NCBI GenBank assembly: GCA_016711125.1
Contig: JADJTQ010000002.1
Coordinates: 1,054,001 to 1,118,000, forward strand
Direction: 5' to 3'
DNA length: 64,000 nt
Source: Saprospiraceae bacterium
Lineage (GTDB): Bacteria; Bacteroidota; Bacteroidia; Chitinophagales; Saprospiraceae
In this document: piece after piece, positions 1 through 8,462 of the stretch
How positions within the stretch are numbered: position 1 is the first letter of the stretch
How the letters are laid out: each line of letters begins with the position of its first letter
Notes under the pieces: generated by a model
Database searches by the model: none
The model's input: only the letters and a program-made list of their open reading frames with translations
Told to the model about the DNA's origin: nothing
Translations under genes and position numbers: made by a program

Positions 1-1199
1 TAGCTATAGTTGATATAGGTGCCAATAATCAGCGCAGACCAGAAAATAGGATAACGGTAGTGGGTAAGTACTGAAAGTAATATAGGTATACCCAGATACC
101 AGGGGTGGATCGTAGTGCTTAAGAAAAGGTAGGTGCTAAATGCTAATAGGAGTACTCTGAAAACGTGTTGGATCTTTTTGGGCTTTTCAATGAAAGCCAG
201 AGTCAGAATAATTATTAAAGTCAGTATCGACAGTATCGGACCCAGCGTCTGGATAATATTATAGCCTTTAATTCGAAATCCAATCCATCTGATCAAATAA
301 TAAATGCTGGCATTGAATTCGAATTTTTGAAAATATAAATTGATACTACTACCCAGATGAGTGACTAGCTGTTGATTGATAAAAGGAAGGAAGAGCAGAA
401 AGAGCGTGGTAAATAGCAGCACGAATCCAATAATTAATTTTTTTGGTCGAAACCTCCTGATGAAGAACGGGAGAAACATCAGAGGCAGCAGTTTTACCCC
501 AATAGCCATGGCCATTGCCAAACTAAACATCTTACTGCGTTGGCGGATATAAAACCAAAATGCCATAGTAAGAAACATGATCATGATGGCTTCGAAATGC
601 AAATTACCTGCAAATTCCAAGATAATGAGCGGATTTAAAGCATATAGTAACACTCGTTGCTTCGGGATACGTAAGAGACGGACGATCTTTAATAAGAAAT
701 AGATTGTAGTGATCTCAGCTACTAAAAACAGGCCTTTCATAATCACGGCAGACCAGTAGATACTGCCAAACCCCAGCTTGGCACAAAACGCGAAAATAGC
801 CTGACATACGGGAGGATATATTGAATAGTAATCTGGAGAATTAAGCTGTGGGAACAAAAGATGATAGATACTTTCCCCTTGTGGTAAACTATCTATCCAT
901 TCACGGGGGGTATATAGGAATGGACTAATACCGTCATTAATCAGCTGACCATCCCATACAAACCGATATATATCATCTGATAGATTTGGAAAGGCAAAAA
1001 CCAGAATAAACCGAAGAAATATCGACAGAAAAACAAAAAATAGTAAGTCGTGGTGTGATTTATAAATACGATAGGTGGCTAGATATAGGCCAAACAAGGG
1101 GATGTACAACAAGAAGATCGTAAAGAAATCACCCTGCCTGGGAATATATCCCAGGTAACTAATGAGAACAACCCAAATGATCGAAATAATATATTTCAA
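1..1199 (-). CDS. polytopic membrane glycosyltransferase (DUF2029/GT87-like), 3' end outside window
   Basis: The frame is open from 1199 to the window edge (at least 399 codons). The only plausible start is TTG at 1199, ten bases after the stop of the upstream glycosyltransferase; no in-frame ATG lies near the N-terminus. The protein is very hydrophobic, with about ten membrane segments. Near residue 80 it carries an acidic loop motif SDDIYRFVWDG followed by NDGISPFLY. This is typical of polyprenol-phosphate-sugar-dependent mannosyltransferases annotated as DUF2029 or GT87-like. Family and topology are well supported, but the sugar and acceptor are unknown. It probably forms an operon with the two GT2 genes upstream. 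Confidence 0.72.
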   Translation of the reverse strand, partial: MKYIISIIWVVLISYLGYIPRQGDFFTIFLLYIPLFGLYLATYRIYKSHHDLLFFVFLSIFLRFILVFAFPNLSDDIYRFVWDGQLINDGISPFLYTPREWIDSLPQGESIYHLLFPQLNSPDYYSIYPPVCQAIFAFCAKLGFGSIYWSAVIMKGLFLVAEITTIYFLLKIVRLLRIPKQRVLLYALNPLIILEFAGNLHFEAIMIMFLTMAFWFYIRQRSKMFSLAMAMAIGVKLLPLMFLPFFIRRFRPKKLIIGFVLLFTTLFLLFLPFINQQLVTHLGSSINLYFQKFEFNASIYYLIRWIGFRIKGYNIIQTLGPILSILTLIIILTLAFIEKPKKIQHVFRVLLLAFSTYLFLSTTIHPWYLGIPILLSVLTHYRYPIFWSALIIGTYINYS

Positions 1200-1208
1200 A
1201 GCCTCTGA

Positions 1209-2702
1209 TTATTTGGCACTCACATGCTTGATCGTATAGTAAAAAATGGATCCATACCCAATCGCCAGTAAAATATGAAATAGTACAAATGATTTGTCTC
1301 CGATCCGGTATCCGAGAAATACTGCAAAAATAAAATATAAACAAAGCAGTCCTTCAATGATCGTCGTCCATTTGATCTTATTGCTGCGATACGTACTTTT
1401 CTTAAAATTATCTGAAAAATCTTTTATGTTAAATTTGGGTGTTCTTACAAACTCAGATCGCTTGCCCCGGTACCCCTGTAAGACCGCTACGGTATTGTGC
1501 AATGATAAACCCATCGACATGGCCAAAAAAACTGGAAACATAAAGGCAAATTTAAATAGGTCTCGCCAAAAGGACTTGTGTGGGTTGGTAAAGCGATTGG
1601 CGATATTTGCCATATAATAGACACAAACGATAGAAATCGTTCCAACAATAAAAATCGAAAAGATGTTAGTACTAAGATCCAGTCCTTTCAGGGCGATCAA
1701 CAGTGGTACACTGAGTACCCCAAGCATAAAAACAAAGACAAATACCGTGCTACTTAAAAGATGAAACGTACTGTGTAATTTCTTACCCACAGGGAGCGAC
1801 GATCTCCAGACTGTTGGTAACATCTTTTTTGCAGTTTCAGCACCCCCCTTCATCCACCGGAATTGCTGCGATTTAAATCCACTCATTTCTGCCGGTAGTT
1901 CAGCTGGTGATCCTATCTCTTCAAGATACTGTATCTTCCATCCCTTGAGTTGAGCTCTAATACTCAAATCGAGGTCTTCGGTAAGCGTATCCTCTTCCCA
2001 CCCTCCGGCATCGTCGATAGCCTTCTTGCGCCAAACTCCGGCGGTGCCATTAAATTGAAGCATTTGATTGGCAGCTTTACGGCCCTGCTGCTCGACAGTA
2101 AAATGAACGTTGAGTTGCAGAGCCTGTAATTTTGTGAGTAGGGAGTAGTCGCGATTTATGTGCTCCCATCTGGTCTGCACGACTCCCGTACTTGAATCAT
2201 CAAAGTAGGGAATAGTGCGTTGAAGAAAATCGCGCCGAGGTAAAAAGTCAGCATCAAAAATAGCCAAAAACTCACCGTGTGCTCTATTGGTGGCCTCCCG
2301 GAGGGCCCCGGCTTTAAATCCCTTCCGTCGGCTTCGTTTTATTTGTTCGATGTTAAATCCCTTTTTCCGATATTCTGCTACTTTTTTTCGTACCAACTCA
2401 ACCGTATCATCAGTCGAGTCATCCAAAATTTGTATTTCGAGACGCTCTTTAGGATAGTCAAAGTTGCAAACAGAATCAATTAGCCTTTCGACAACATACC
2501 GCTCATTATAGATGGGTAGTTGTACAGTGACCAAAGGTAGATCCCCAACTGGAATTGGCAAATTCAGAATGGTGCCGGATTCTTTATTGGAATGTGATTT
2601 TTGATAGTGATACAGCAATTGAAACTGAATCAAACAGTAGATGGTAATGTAAATGAGTACCAATGAATAACTTGCCAATATGATGTAATAAACTACAACC
2701 AT
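1209..2702 (-). CDS. cellulose-synthase-like family 2 glycosyltransferase, membrane bound
   Basis: Processive-type GT2 of 497 residues from ATG 2702. A longer frame from GTG 2789 would overlap the upstream gene by 83 bases and is unlikely. One N-terminal membrane helix precedes the catalytic domain, and about four helices follow it. Catalytic motifs are DAD at about residue 150, TED at about 241 and QQFRW at about 279, the D,D,D,QxxRW set of beta-glycan synthases. It resembles BcsA/CsbB-like enzymes that use UDP- or GDP-sugars to build a polysaccharide or glycosylate a lipid. No PilZ domain or partner bcs genes are visible, so cellulose as product is not supported. Four bases separate it from the upstream GT2 gene. 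Confidence 0.87.
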   Translation of the reverse strand: MVVVYYIILASYSLVLIYITIYCLIQFQLLYHYQKSHSNKESGTILNLPIPVGDLPLVTVQLPIYNERYVVERLIDSVCNFDYPKERLEIQILDDSTDDTVELVRKKVAEYRKKGFNIEQIKRSRRKGFKAGALREATNRAHGEFLAIFDADFLPRRDFLQRTIPYFDDSSTGVVQTRWEHINRDYSLLTKLQALQLNVHFTVEQQGRKAANQMLQFNGTAGVWRKKAIDDAGGWEEDTLTEDLDLSIRAQLKGWKIQYLEEIGSPAELPAEMSGFKSQQFRWMKGGAETAKKMLPTVWRSSLPVGKKLHSTFHLLSSTVFVFVFMLGVLSVPLLIALKGLDLSTNIFSIFIVGTISIVCVYYMANIANRFTNPHKSFWRDLFKFAFMFPVFLAMSMGLSLHNTVAVLQGYRGKRSEFVRTPKFNIKDFSDNFKKSTYRSNKIKWTTIIEGLLCLYFIFAVFLGYRIGDKSFVLFHILLAIGYGSIFYYTIKHVSAK

Positions 2703-2706
2703 TGAT

Positions 2707-3402
2707 CTAAAGTAGTTTAAAGATGGTCCACAAGATCTTATGTCCTGCCAAAATGGTTCCCTTAATAGTGCCGGATACTTTTGAAACACCCACTCTTTGA
2801 CGATACTTCACCGCAACCTCCCGACATTTAAATCGCTGTTTTGCTGCTTTAATCTGCATTTCTACGGTCCAGCCAAAGTCTTGATCTTGCATATCAAGTG
2901 CCAATAATTTGGAATATTTTATCGCTCTAAAAGGTCCCAAATCAGTGAAGTGATAACCATAAAGTACTTTAATCAAGTTGGTTGCCAGCCAGTTGCCAAA
3001 TATTTGCTGAGGCATCATCGCCCCTGGTTCCATCATGCCTAACGCTCTTGATCCGATCACAAGGTCGATATCTTCTTCTAAAATCGGCAAGAGTAAAGTA
3101 GTTATTTCCTCCGGGTGATCACTATAATCGGCATCTAAGAATACAATGATATCTGGTGCTATTTCTTTACGGTGTATGTATTCAAGCCCTTTTAAACAAG
3201 CGTTGCCATATCCCCGGGCAGGTTGGTATAGTACTGTTGCTCCTGCTTTCTTAGCAACCTCCCCTGTGCGATCGGTGCTGGCATTATCACAGACAACGAC
3301 TTCTCTGACTATAGACCAGGGAATATCCTTTAGCACCAGGGGGATTGATGCTTCCTCATTATATGCTGGTATGATGACATCAATCAGCGCACCGTTCTTC
3401 AT
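2707..3402 (-). CDS. dolichyl-phosphate-sugar-synthase-like GT2 glycosyltransferase
   Basis: 231 residues, a soluble GT-A fold enzyme. The N-terminus has the nucleotide-binding IIPAYNEEASIP motif, then VVCDNASTDRTGEVA and the metal-binding FLDADYSDHPEE (DxD). The family (DPM1/Alg5-like, frequent in Bacteroidota) moves glucose or mannose from a nucleotide sugar to a polyprenyl phosphate. That would supply the GT87-like enzyme two genes downstream, and this pairing is an inference from context. It is the first gene of a tight minus-strand set, with 4 and 9 bases between genes. There is no C-terminal membrane domain, so it acts at the cytoplasmic face. Confidence 0.85.
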   Translation of the reverse strand: MKNGALIDVIIPAYNEEASIPLVLKDIPWSIVREVVVCDNASTDRTGEVAKKAGATVLYQPARGYGNACLKGLEYIHRKEIAPDIIVFLDADYSDHPEEITTLLLPILEEDIDLVIGSRALGMMEPGAMMPQQIFGNWLATNLIKVLYGYHFTDLGPFRAIKYSKLLALDMQDQDFGWTVEMQIKAAKQRFKCREVAVKYRQRVGVSKVSGTIKGTILAGHKILWTIFKLL

Positions 3403-3540
3403 TGTTGGTAAAAGTACGGCATTTCCCTCATTACGTTAGTTATGTGGGCGACATTGGAATTGTAAACTCAATGGTTCGCATGAACATGTTCACTGATGCG
3501 AAATAAAGGTTGATCATGTACGTTTAAAATCGCAGAAGTT

Positions 3541-3548
3541 TACCTTTG
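3541..3548 (+). promoter_or_regulatory. -7 element TACCTTTG
   Basis: It matches the Bacteroidota primary-sigma -7 consensus TAnnTTTG and lies 17 bases before the start codon of the beta-helix lipoprotein at 3565. No TTG lies at the usual 19-21 base spacing, so the -33 half is weak. Confidence 0.45.
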
Positions 3549-3564
3549 TCGCGAAATAATTCAG

Positions 3565-5079
3565 ATGCGCCTAGATTTTTTTGGCAAGACCCACAACTCG
3601 CTCTTCCTTGTTTTTTTTGGCGGGCTCGCTCTTTTACTGGCTTTTGGTTCTTGTACCAAGGAGGAGTTTATTACCGACGCAGATGCCAGGTTGGGGTTTT
3701 CTACCGATACGCTCACTTTTGACACGGTATTTACTGCAAGAGGTAGTGCTACCCGGTTTTTCAAGATCTACAATACGCATTCTAAATTTATCCGCATAAA
3801 TCGAATTTGGCTGGAAGGAGCCGACCACAGTTTTTTTCGAATGAATGTCGACGGCATTGCAGGCAACGAAGCCCTGGATGTAGAGATTCCTCCTAAGGAC
3901 AGCATTTACGTGTTTTTCGAAGTCACAGTAGATCCGGATCAACCCGTGACTCTTAGTCCATTTGTGATCAGCGACATGGTTAATTTCGAAACCAACGGCA
4001 ACCGGCAATCAGTTTTGCTGGAAGCCTGGGGACAAAATGCCAATTATCTACCAAACCGTTTTTCTGCAGGACGTCAAAACCTATATTCGTGCAATTTTAA
4101 TGAATGGGTTTGGGATGACCCCAAGCCCTATGTGATTTATGGTGTATTGGTGATTGACAGCTGCACGCTCAGAATGCCTGCTGGAACCAAGGTATATGTG
4201 CATGGCGGACTGGGGAGAAATCCAGATGGGGCCCCATACAATGATGGAGTACTCTATTTTTTTCGGCATGGACGGCTTTTGATCGAGGGAACTTCCGATC
4301 AACCAGTTGTGATACAGGGAGATCGCCTGGAATCCGAATATGCCAATGTGCCAGGGCAGTGGGGTCGCATTCAACTGGGTCCACTTAGCCAGGGACATGT
4401 CATTAATCATGCAGAGATTAGAAATGGCATCATAGGTATCCTGGTTGATTCTCTGGCAGAACTTACCTTAAAAAACACCCAAATCTACAATACGACTTCG
4501 AGTGCAATAGCTGGATATAGCTCAAGAATTGTGGCAGAAAATTGCCTTTTTCACTCCAGTGGAGGCAATAATGTGACTTTTGTATTGGGTGGAAATTACA
4601 GTTTTTCGTATTGCACGCTGGCAAATTATGGAACTTCAACCGAATCTTTAAGTGCCTCTAATTTTACCTGCCTCGATGGAAACATTCCCTGCAATCAACC
4701 GGTGGCGGCACCCTTGAATATGACTTTTCGCAATTCAGTAATCTATGGCAGTAGTCGTGATGTTATCTCTTTAAATGATGGTGTTGGTGCACAAGATCCG
4801 ACCTTCTTTCGTTATCGGTTCTTAAATTGTCTGGTGCGGGTAGACGAACTTTTAGATGAGGGAGGTCATCCTGATTTCTTTGAATTCTGCAACCCTTGCC
4901 TTAATGGAGACGGTACGTCTTTGGTTTTTGCTGACTCCGATGAAAAGGATTTTCATTTGGATAGTATGTCGATCGCAATTGAATTAGCAAAACCCGTTAT
5001 CAATATTAATCAAGATCTCGAAGGTAATGAAAGAGACCCCGACCGTCCTGATGCAGGATGTTATGAAAGGGTCAATTGA
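3565..5079 (+). CDS. beta-helix lipoprotein of unknown function
   Basis: 504 residues. A hydrophobic N-terminus ends in the lipobox LAFGSC, with Cys30 as lipidation site, so it should be an exported lipoprotein. After an N-terminal beta-sandwich region (about 40-160, with FDTVFTARGSATRFFKIYN) come repeats typical of a right-handed parallel beta-helix, such as NHAEIRNGIIGILVDSLAEL and FSYCTLANYG. The end has a FHLDSMSIAIE...DAGCYE segment. Similar proteins are common in Bacteroidota and annotated as right-handed beta-helix or hypothetical. No catalytic residues can be assigned. The 3' end overlaps the convergent transporter gene by 19 bases. Confidence is high for a gene and low for a function. 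Confidence 0.82.
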   Translation: MRLDFFGKTHNSLFLVFFGGLALLLAFGSCTKEEFITDADARLGFSTDTLTFDTVFTARGSATRFFKIYNTHSKFIRINRIWLEGADHSFFRMNVDGIAGNEALDVEIPPKDSIYVFFEVTVDPDQPVTLSPFVISDMVNFETNGNRQSVLLEAWGQNANYLPNRFSAGRQNLYSCNFNEWVWDDPKPYVIYGVLVIDSCTLRMPAGTKVYVHGGLGRNPDGAPYNDGVLYFFRHGRLLIEGTSDQPVVIQGDRLESEYANVPGQWGRIQLGPLSQGHVINHAEIRNGIIGILVDSLAELTLKNTQIYNTTSSAIAGYSSRIVAENCLFHSSGGNNVTFVLGGNYSFSYCTLANYGTSTESLSASNFTCLDGNIPCNQPVAAPLNMTFRNSVIYGSSRDVISLNDGVGAQDPTFFRYRFLNCLVRVDELLDEGGHPDFFEFCNPCLNGDGTSLVFADSDEKDFHLDSMSIAIELAKPVININQDLEGNERDPDRPDAGCYERVN

Positions 5080-6368
5080 TGAGGGTTTGCAGGGATTTCT
5101 TTGATTTTTACTCGGGCCAAGAGGATCATTCCCAATAAAAAATAGATACCCAGAAAAAGTATACTGTTGCGCATTCCACCGCTTATTTGATCGATAAATC
5201 CAAAGCTAAACGTTCCAAATACAATGGCAACCTTCTCAAGTACCTCATAGAAGCTATAATACGATGTAGAGTCTTCCCGATGATCACTGATTAATTTTGA
5301 ATAGGTAGATCGACTCATCGACTGGATTCCTCCCATCACCAAACCTACCAAAGCAGCTACCAGATAAAACTGAAGTTTTTGAGTGACCAGATAAGCCATT
5401 ACGCAGATGACGATCCAAATAAACAACATCGTCATAATGGATGCCTTATTACCTCTTAACTTCGAAACGAGCGCAAAGAGGTAGGCTCCGCCGATAGCCA
5501 CAATCTGGAGGATAATAACCACAAAAATCAGTTCGGAACTTTCAAATTGTAGTTCCTTTTCGGCAAAAGTGGCCGCCAGATAAAGTACGGTCTGTACCCC
5601 GGCGCTGTAGCAAAAGAACGAAATCAAAAACCGTTTTAGGTTTTTTTGAGGTTTTAGATCATGCCACACTTGTTTTATTTCGCGCAGACCTTTTTTCATG
5701 ATCTGATCACCAAATTTGCCCTTGATTTCGCGAGGCAGCCTTTTGAACGGTATTTGAGCAAAGCCGATCCACCATATTCCCACCATTAAAAATGCCAGTC
5801 TAACTGCTAAGGTGCTATCTTCAGGTATCCCAAAAAAGGAGGGTTGAAGGATGATCCAAAGGTTGACAACCAGCAAAATCACACTTCCCACATAACCAAA
5901 AGCAAATCCTTTGGCACTTACCCGGTCATATCTATCGGGTGATGATATGATTGGTAGGTACGAATTATAAAAGACCTTGCCGCCATCGAAGCCGATAGTG
6001 GCCAAAATAAAAAAGGTCAAAGCCATGGCCACCTGAGGCATACCCTTAAAAAAAAACAAACCGGCACAGGAAAGAGAACCTATGGTAGTAAAGATTTTCA
6101 AAAAAAACATTTTTCGCCCGCTATAATCTGCAATACCGGAAAGTATGGGTAGCATGAGAGCAATCAAAAAGTAGGCAAAAGAGATAGCAAAGGCATAGAG
6201 AGAGCTGTTGCTGATGGACGTTCCAAAAATTTGGATGTAATCGTCGGTTATCCTGATATAATAGTTCGGAAATATAGCAACTGTTATGACTAACGCATAG
6301 GAAGAATTTGCCCAATCAAAAAAAGCCCAACCGTTGATGGTTTTTCTGTCGTTTACTATGGTGGGCAC
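5061..6368 (-). CDS. MFS transporter of the UMF1/Atg22-like family
   Basis: 435 residues with about twelve hydrophobic segments. The N-terminal motif INGWAFFDWANSSYALVI is characteristic of the UMF1 (Atg22-like) family of the major facilitator superfamily. A cytoplasmic basic loop (KRLPREIKGKFGDQIMKKG) sits mid-protein, and the motif GGIQSMSRSTYSKLI near the C-terminal half is also family-typical. Bacterial members are inner-membrane permeases of unknown substrate; the fungal relative exports amino acids from the vacuole. It is transcribed on its own and is convergent with the beta-helix lipoprotein gene. Confidence 0.85.
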   Translation of the reverse strand: MPTIVNDRKTINGWAFFDWANSSYALVITVAIFPNYYIRITDDYIQIFGTSISNSSLYAFAISFAYFLIALMLPILSGIADYSGRKMFFLKIFTTIGSLSCAGLFFFKGMPQVAMALTFFILATIGFDGGKVFYNSYLPIISSPDRYDRVSAKGFAFGYVGSVILLVVNLWIILQPSFFGIPEDSTLAVRLAFLMVGIWWIGFAQIPFKRLPREIKGKFGDQIMKKGLREIKQVWHDLKPQKNLKRFLISFFCYSAGVQTVLYLAATFAEKELQFESSELIFVVIILQIVAIGGAYLFALVSKLRGNKASIMTMLFIWIVICVMAYLVTQKLQFYLVAALVGLVMGGIQSMSRSTYSKLISDHREDSTSYYSFYEVLEKVAIVFGTFSFGFIDQISGGMRNSILFLGIYFLLGMILLARVKIKEIPANPHQLTLS

Positions 6369-6599
6369 GTGGGGTTCAGCGTTTAAGTTTGGTCAAGATA
6401 GCCTTAATTTTTCAAATATAGTGCTATCTTGGTTCATGCCCACGACTCCTTTTAACTGATTAAAATTTGAAACCCAGGACTCTCATAGCACTCACTTTTG
6501 ATTCTCCTTCGGGTGGTATTTTATGTCCTTTAAATCCTGGCATAGAGAGAGATGACTCTCTATTTAATTTGTCTTTATCACAGCACCATTAAATTATTT

Positions 6600-7505
6600 A
6601 TGCGCATTCTCATTTTATCAAGAAATCCATCCCTATATTCTACTCAGAGTTTGATGCGGGCCTGTTACCGAAGAGGGCATTATGCCAAAGTGGTTGATCA
6701 CCTTTTGTGTGATCTTGTTGTTGAGCAAGATCAATTGGCGGTTTTTTATCAGGGCACTAAAATTGAAGACTTTGATGCTGTGATACCCAGGGTTGGTAGC
6801 TCCGTCACAACTTACGGCACTAATGTGATGAGGCAATTGGAGATGATGGGTACATTTTCCGTGACTAAAGCCGACTCAATGCTCAAGACCCGGAATAAGT
6901 GGCTTTGTTATCAAATTTTGGCATCCGAAGGTATTCCTATTCCTAAGTCATTACTGCCTAATTTTGCTCAATTAGATGAGCAATTGATTCGTTCAAACTT
7001 TACGGAGCCACTGATTCTCAAGTTATTAGAAAGCACACATGGCATAGGTGTCATTCTTTCGGAGTCCTACAAGAACACCAATAGTACAATCGAGGCTTTT
7101 TATCGGTTGCGAGAAAGTGTGATGATTCAGGAATATGTGAGGGAAGCCAACGGGGCAGATATCAGGGTATTGGTAGTCGCCGACAAGATTGTAGCATCCA
7201 TGAAACGACAAGCACGTGACGGTGAGTTTCGCTCCAATCTGCACCGTGGGGCAACTGCGATGGTTGAGGAGCTCACTGAAGAGGAGAAGCTCTTAGCCAG
7301 AAGAGTTTGTAAACTAATGGATCTAGATGTGGCAGGCGTTGACTTGTTGCGGGCAAAAGGTGGCCCGATGGTTTTGGAGATAAATTCTTCGCCAGGCTTG
7401 GAGGGAATCGAAACCGTGACCGGTATCGACGTTTCTGGTCAAATCGTGAAATTTATTGAAAGACAAGTGAGAAAGCGTAATAAGTATCTGATGAGGAAAG
7501 CATGA
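6600..7505 (+). CDS. rimK: RimK-family ATP-grasp ligase (ribosomal protein S6 modification)
   Basis: 301 residues from ATG 6600. An upstream in-frame ATG at 6552 adds a non-conserved hydrophobic leader and was not chosen, because the family begins MRILILSRNPSLYST. The ATP-grasp domain is seen in LILKLLESTHGIGVIL, VMIQEYVREANGADIRVLVV, and the metal-binding VLEINSSPGLEGIE near the C-terminus. RimK adds glutamate to the C-terminus of ribosomal protein S6 in E. coli, and related members ligate other amino acids. The next gene, 6 bases on, encodes an AstE-like hydrolase that often accompanies rimK. Confidence 0.9.
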   Translation: MRILILSRNPSLYSTQSLMRACYRRGHYAKVVDHLLCDLVVEQDQLAVFYQGTKIEDFDAVIPRVGSSVTTYGTNVMRQLEMMGTFSVTKADSMLKTRNKWLCYQILASEGIPIPKSLLPNFAQLDEQLIRSNFTEPLILKLLESTHGIGVILSESYKNTNSTIEAFYRLRESVMIQEYVREANGADIRVLVVADKIVASMKRQARDGEFRSNLHRGATAMVEELTEEEKLLARRVCKLMDLDVAGVDLLRAKGGPMVLEINSSPGLEGIETVTGIDVSGQIVKFIERQVRKRNKYLMRKA

Positions 7506-7511
7506 TGGACG

Positions 7512-8462
7512 ATGGCTTTGGGACTAACCATTAATAATAACCATATCAAAGCGGGTGACTCAGGTACCATTAGCCTGCATGTTGGCAAATTGCCTTCCGG
7601 GAGTAAAATATCCGTTAATACTCATATATTTTGTAGCAATCAGGAGGGACCAAATGTCTTACTCCTGGCGGGATTGCATGGTGATGAGATCAATGGTGTT
7701 GAAATTCTCCGGCAAACGATAGCTGGCGGACTATTTCAAGATTTGATTAAAGGAAATATCATTGTCATACCGATCCTTAATATATACGGATTTGTAAATT
7801 TTTCCCGGGTAGTACCCGACGGCAAGGATGTAAACCGGAGTTTCCCTGGTAGTATGGCAGGGTCCCTGGCATCACGAATGGCATGTATTCTTACCAAGAA
7901 AGTGCTTCCTCTGATCGACTTTGGAGTCGATTTTCATACCGGTGGTGACAACCGGTTTAACTTTCCTCAAGTGCGGTTTACCAAAAAGGATGAAAGATCA
8001 AGACAGTTGGCCGAAGCTTTTGGGGCACCATATCTATTAGAAAAGGCACTATTATCAAAATCATTGCGCAAGACAGCCAAAGACCTCAATAAACCAATTA
8101 TCGTTTATGAAGGAGGCGAAGCTTTGCGTCTGGATGGACTTGTGATCGAGACTGCTTTAAAAGGGCTTAAGAGACTACTTACAAGCCAGGGTCTCTTGCA
8201 TGGCCAAATGCAGCCAGTCCAATCCATTACCTTCAGTAAATCAAGCTGGATCAGGGCCAAGCAAGCTGGCATTTTTATTTGGTCTAAAAGCTCTGGAAAT
8301 CAAGTGGTCAAAGGTGAAACACTTGGCAGTATTTATGATCCCGCTGGCACAACGAGGGTCGCAGTGACCGCAAGTCGTGATGGTTACATTTTAGGACATA
8401 ACAACACCCCGGTGGTACATCAGGGTGATGCTCTGTTTCATATAGGTTATAATGATGTATAA
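7512..8462 (+). CDS. succinylglutamate desuccinylase/aspartoacylase-family metallohydrolase
   Basis: 316 residues. Zinc carboxypeptidase-like fold: LLLAGLHGDEINGVEIL supplies the His and Glu ligands (HxxE), PDGKDVNRSFPG carries the conserved substrate-binding Arg, and DFGVDFHTGG holds the third ligand His. The C-terminal half has a beta-barrel lipoyl-like extension (SRDGYILGHNNTPVVHQGD), usual in the rimK-linked branch. It may trim or reverse amino-acid additions made by RimK, but that role is an inference from adjacency. The 3' end overlaps the PBP4 gene by 11 bases, which suggests translational coupling. Confidence 0.85.
   Translation: MALGLTINNNHIKAGDSGTISLHVGKLPSGSKISVNTHIFCSNQEGPNVLLLAGLHGDEINGVEILRQTIAGGLFQDLIKGNIIVIPILNIYGFVNFSRVVPDGKDVNRSFPGSMAGSLASRMACILTKKVLPLIDFGVDFHTGGDNRFNFPQVRFTKKDERSRQLAEAFGAPYLLEKALLSKSLRKTAKDLNKPIIVYEGGEALRLDGLVIETALKGLKRLLTSQGLLHGQMQPVQSITFSKSSWIRAKQAGIFIWSKSSGNQVVKGETLGSIYDPAGTTRVAVTASRDGYILGHNNTPVVHQGDALFHIGYNDV

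Noticed and set aside
1209..2702. Call the GT2 gene a cellulose synthase (bcsA)
   Set aside because: Only the generic D,D,D,QxxRW motifs are present, with no PilZ domain and no bcs neighbours.
2703..2789. Longer N-terminus for the cellulose-synthase-like gene
   Set aside because: It starts at GTG and overlaps the upstream glycosyltransferase by 83 bases. ATG 2702 begins the first membrane helix.
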